This document shows, one piece after another, positions 61,255-64,000 of a stretch of 64,000 nucleotides of DNA. The DNA is taken from assembly GCA_040769385.1 (NCBI GenBank), contig JAXGLD010000001.1, forward strand, positions 62,001 through 126,000, written 5' to 3'. The translations under genes and the position numbers were made by a program. The stretch is from PHAA01 sp022706565 (GTDB lineage Bacteria > Bacillota > Syntrophomonadia > Syntrophomonadales > Syntrophomonadaceae). Position 1 is the stretch's first letter. The number at the start of each line of letters is the position of its first letter. The notes under the pieces were generated by a model. That model made no database searches, had not been told where the DNA came from, and was given only the letters and a program-made list of their open reading frames with translations.

Positions 61255-62307
61255 CTATTTCACCCCCTGTGGGACGCGGTTGAACAAGGCCACTACATCG
61301 GCCGCCGCCGCCGCGCCCTGGGCTTGAGCCCCAGCTGTCTCCACCGCGAAACCGCAGGCTCCGGCAAAGAACACCCGATCCCCGGTTTGGCGGAGTTCAA
61401 AGGGAACGTTTTCTATGAATCCATACTGGTCGGTCAGGGCTCCGAACATCTCCGCCAACGCCTTGGTCCCTTCCCGGGGCACGATAGCTGCGGCCAGGAC
61501 TACCATGTCTACCTCAACCTCAATGGGAACCCCCATTAGCGTGTCTTCCGCCCGCACCACCAACCGGCCGTTCTCGGGCAGTACCTTGGAGGGGCGGCCC
61601 CGCACGTAGCGGACGTGTTTGGTCTCGATGACCGAGCGCACGAATTCCTCATACTCCTTGCCCGCCGCCCGGTAATCCATATAGAAGACATAGGCCTTGG
61701 CCTCCGGCAGCAGATCCCGGGTGAGACCAGCCTGCTTGGCGGTGTACATACAGCAGATCTTGGAACAATAGGGGTTGCCTTTGGAACGGTCCCGGGATCC
61801 CACGCATTTGAAGAAGGCTATTGATTTGGGCCGGTCGGCCTTGCTCCCCGCCGCACTCCACTCCCTCAATTGGTCCTCAAACTCCAGGGAGTTGACCACA
61901 TTGGGATAGATGCCGTAACCATACTCTCCATATACCGAAGCATCCATCAGTTCAAATCCGGTAGCCAGCACCACCGCATCGGCCACTATCTGTTCAACCT
62001 GGCCGTCCGCCTTTTGCAGATCGACCACAAAGGTGTCACCTTCCCGGCGGGCGGTCTTAACTGTGGTTCCAGTCAAGACTTTTATCTTTTCGATTTGATT
62101 TATATTTTGAATTCTATTGTCGACCAGTTCGCGGGGATTCTCCCAGCGGGGAAAACTGCTGAACAATTGGCCGGTAACCCCGCCCATATTGTTTTCCTTT
62201 TCCACCAAATATACTTCATACCCGGCCTGACCGATCTTGATTGCTGCCTCCATCCCGGCCAGCCCGGCCCCGACCACCAGGGCTTTCTTATCCAGTTTAG
62301 TTGTCAT
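61255..62307 (-). CDS. hdrA: HdrA-like FAD protein, short form
   Basis: This protein of about 350 residues has an N-terminal FAD-binding Rossmann motif (ALVVGAGLAGMEAAIKIGQ, VEKENNMGG). The HdrA central region (FFKCVGSRD with YCSKICCMYTAKQA) binds a [4Fe-4S] cluster, and FFAGACGFAVETAGAQAQGAA closes the flavin site. The C-terminal ferredoxin domains of methanogen HdrA are absent, and it is about half the usual length. It lies between two HdrC-HdrB pairs. ATG 62307 overlaps the upstream HdrB stop region. Confidence 0.9.
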   Translation of the reverse strand: MTTKLDKKALVVGAGLAGMEAAIKIGQAGYEVYLVEKENNMGGVTGQLFSSFPRWENPRELVDNRIQNINQIEKIKVLTGTTVKTARREGDTFVVDLQKADGQVEQIVADAVVLATGFELMDASVYGEYGYGIYPNVVNSLEFEDQLREWSAAGSKADRPKSIAFFKCVGSRDRSKGNPYCSKICCMYTAKQAGLTRDLLPEAKAYVFYMDYRAAGKEYEEFVRSVIETKHVRYVRGRPSKVLPENGRLVVRAEDTLMGVPIEVEVDMVVLAAAIVPREGTKALAEMFGALTDQYGFIENVPFELRQTGDRVFFAGACGFAVETAGAQAQGAAAAADVVALFNRVPQGVK

Positions 62308-63253
62308 GATTATCACCCTTCCCTATCCCCAACTTTTTCAGCACCCCGTCCATCCGGATTGTATTGGCGTCGAACCCCAGTTTCTCCAGGGGCACACCCA
62401 TGGCCAGCCCTATCAACTGCCCGATATCGATGACCGGGATGGCGAACTCCTCTTCGTAGCGTTTGGTCAGATTGGGCTGCTCCCGGTCCAGGGCGGTATT
62501 GCACCCCGGGCAGCAGGTGGTCATCAATTCCACCCCTGCCTCCTTGGCACTCTTGAACTTCTTGTAAAGGTGCGGCTGTACCAAGGTCTCCTTGTGGGTA
62601 AAGCCCCGGCCCACCGAATAGCCACAGCACATCTGCCGTTCTTTGTAGTATACCGGCGTACCGCCAAGAGCCTCGATGATCTCCTCGTGGAAGGTGGGGT
62701 AACCGGCATCATCAAGGATGTTGTACTGGATGGCCAGATAATGACAGCCATAGTGGACAGCCACCCGCAGGCCATTGAGCGGATGTACCACCCGGGCGGC
62801 GATCTCATCTTTGAGTCGGTACCAGAGTTCCTGTACGTGGTGGATCTCGGTTTTGCCTTCGTAGTGATAACCCTGTTTGGCGATGACATCGTTGGCCATC
62901 TGTTTGTATTCGGGATGTTCATGCATGATATGGGCCAGCTCCAGGTTATAGCCCATACAACCATTGCAGAACATATAGGTGTCCAGCCCGTGCCTCTCGA
63001 CGATAGACAGGTTGCGGGCCGTCACCGCCAGGGAAAACTCCGGTTTATAGGCCGAACAGGTCAATAGGTAGCCCGAACAGCAGGTCTGGTCGGGATCCAT
63101 CACAATCTCTATCCCCAGGCTCTTCATAACCTCTTTTATGGCATTCTCGGTCCCCGGGTATTCCATGCTGCCGGTGCAGCTGCGGAACAGGAATATCTTC
63201 TCCGGTACCTCCGGGAACATTTTTTCAGGTGTTACCACCCGCTCTTTATTCAT
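62297..63253 (-). CDS. hdrB: HdrB-like protein (CCG domains, upstream copy)
   Basis: This 318-residue protein has two cysteine clusters. The first (RSCTGSMEYPGTE, DQTCCSGYLLTC, FCNGCMGYN) is unusual in using CCSG in place of CCG. The second (HYGCHYLAIQYN, RQMCCGYSVGRGF, TCCPGCN) is standard. ATG 63253 follows GGAGG by seven bases. The divergent first cluster may bind a different acceptor than the downstream HdrB. Confidence 0.9.
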   Translation of the reverse strand: MNKERVVTPEKMFPEVPEKIFLFRSCTGSMEYPGTENAIKEVMKSLGIEIVMDPDQTCCSGYLLTCSAYKPEFSLAVTARNLSIVERHGLDTYMFCNGCMGYNLELAHIMHEHPEYKQMANDVIAKQGYHYEGKTEIHHVQELWYRLKDEIAARVVHPLNGLRVAVHYGCHYLAIQYNILDDAGYPTFHEEIIEALGGTPVYYKERQMCCGYSVGRGFTHKETLVQPHLYKKFKSAKEAGVELMTTCCPGCNTALDREQPNLTKRYEEEFAIPVIDIGQLIGLAMGVPLEKLGFDANTIRMDGVLKKLGIGKGDNHDN

Positions 63254-63839
63254 TGGTGATCCTCCCCTCGGTATAGCGCAGGTCCACCGGCTTCTCATCC
63301 TCGTCGCTAAGCGCCTCAACGTAGGCGGTCGCGCCGGTCAAATCGAACAGTTCCTTGTATTCGGCCTTGGCCCGCTCCGAAATCTCCGGCCAGGGACTGG
63401 CCCCCAGGTTGCTGCGCAGCCGTTTGATCTTCTCCCGTCCCTTTTCCGAAGGACCAAAGGTCAGGCCATCTTCCCGAGCCCGCAACGCAAAGCGCCTGAA
63501 GGGCATCATATATTTGAGGCCGTATTTCTTCTCCGTCGCCATGTAGCGCAGCTGCATCATCAACAAGGGAAACTGGATGTCATTGGGACAATTGGTGGCA
63601 CAGTTGGCACACCAGAAGCAGCGCCAGATCTCTTCACTGGCCAGCCAGCGCTCGGCATTGCCGTTCAGCACATCGCTGATTATCTGGCGGGGATTGTAGG
63701 AGGGAGTCAGACTGGCCACCGGACAGTTGCCCGTACATTTGCCACAGGCCAGACAGGTTTCCAGGTTTTCCACCAGCTTATAGGAGTCGACCTTGGCCCG
63801 TAGATTCTCGTCATGATCGCGATATTTTTCTCTCGGCAT
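63246..63839 (-). CDS. hdrC: HdrC-like ferredoxin protein (upstream copy)
   Basis: This 197-residue protein has motifs CLACGKCTGNCPVASLTPSYNP and CFWCANCATNCPNDIQFPLL (two [4Fe-4S] clusters) and the HdrC helical tail. It overlaps the next HdrB start by 8 bp. It is the first gene of the visible Hdr operon. The 160 bp upstream holds no further gene and no promoter I can name with confidence. Confidence 0.92.
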   Translation of the reverse strand: MPREKYRDHDENLRAKVDSYKLVENLETCLACGKCTGNCPVASLTPSYNPRQIISDVLNGNAERWLASEEIWRCFWCANCATNCPNDIQFPLLMMQLRYMATEKKYGLKYMMPFRRFALRAREDGLTFGPSEKGREKIKRLRSNLGASPWPEISERAKAEYKELFDLTGATAYVEALSDEDEKPVDLRYTEGRITNE

Positions 63840-64000
63840 ATCTATAACATCTCCCCATCTGATGTAGAAAATACTTGGCGGGGCAAGATTGTGATTTTTG
63901 TTGCTTATAAACTCGATTCAATAGTTGCGGCTGCCCCCACTCCATTTAGACGCAAGTTGTATGCCAAATTGTAAAGGAGCACAAAACGCCGACATAAACC

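Overview
The window (about 54% GC by eye) looks like a chromosome segment from an obligately anaerobic, probably spore-forming Firmicute of the Clostridia (Peptococcaceae or Syntrophomonas-like). The grounds are strong AGGAGG ribosome binding sites with frequent TTG/GTG starts, an NADH-linked [FeFe] hydrogenase, heterodisulfide-reductase-like genes, glutaconate-type CoA-transferases, MinD/Mrp/NifX-type FeS ATPase genes, sporulation-kinase-like PAS histidine kinases and apparent selenocysteine use. No rRNA, tRNA, CRISPR array or insertion sequence was found. The species cannot be fixed from the sequence.

Layout. 1-121: tail of an ABC transporter. 192-8487 (minus): two arsenic operons. The first is acr3-arsR-thioredoxin-permease-DUF2703-arsD-arsA. 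The second is arsD2-arsA2-padR. Their promoters share a 10-bp element. 8684-9365 (plus): a second DUF2703 gene. 9586-13917 (minus): a DUF5320-DUF134-NifX-MinD/ferredoxin x2-Mrp-NifX cluster. 14169-15410: a MinD-like protein with a damaged P-loop and a HesB-like gene with an in-frame UGA. 15875-18973: a secreted repeat protein and a sensor kinase. 19336-23606 (minus): a probable Moco/Tuco riboswitch, an ABC importer, a TrmO-FmdE fusion and an FmdE protein. 23763-28032: BASS-type transporter, GtrB/GtrA glycosyl transfer genes and a large membrane protein. 28044-28340: a second HesB-like gene with UGA at the same codon. 28460-32149: a 1229-residue multi-PAS kinase. 32403-35877 (plus): trimeric NADH-dependent [FeFe] hydrogenase. 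36459-37685: MFS transporter.

37891-52843 (minus): a long accessory locus. It holds a roughly 1844-residue exported repeat protein whose C-terminus resembles the edema-factor/ExoY nucleotidyl cyclase toxins. Its stop codon overlaps the start of a candidate immunity gene. Around it lie zinc-ribbon, LemA, DUF2207 and membrane proteins, and a divergent helix-turn-helix gene sits at the head. 54831-63839 (minus): two CoA-transferase pairs, an MFS transporter and an HdrC-HdrB-HdrA-HdrC-HdrB cluster, probably for anaerobic carboxylate use and electron transfer.

The strongest leads are three genes in which an in-frame UGA is followed by a SECIS-like hairpin (two HesB-like proteins and a CoA-transferase alpha subunit), and the repeat-rich toxin-like locus. 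A perfect CsoR/CstR-type operator lies over the promoter of the first HesB-like selenoprotein gene.
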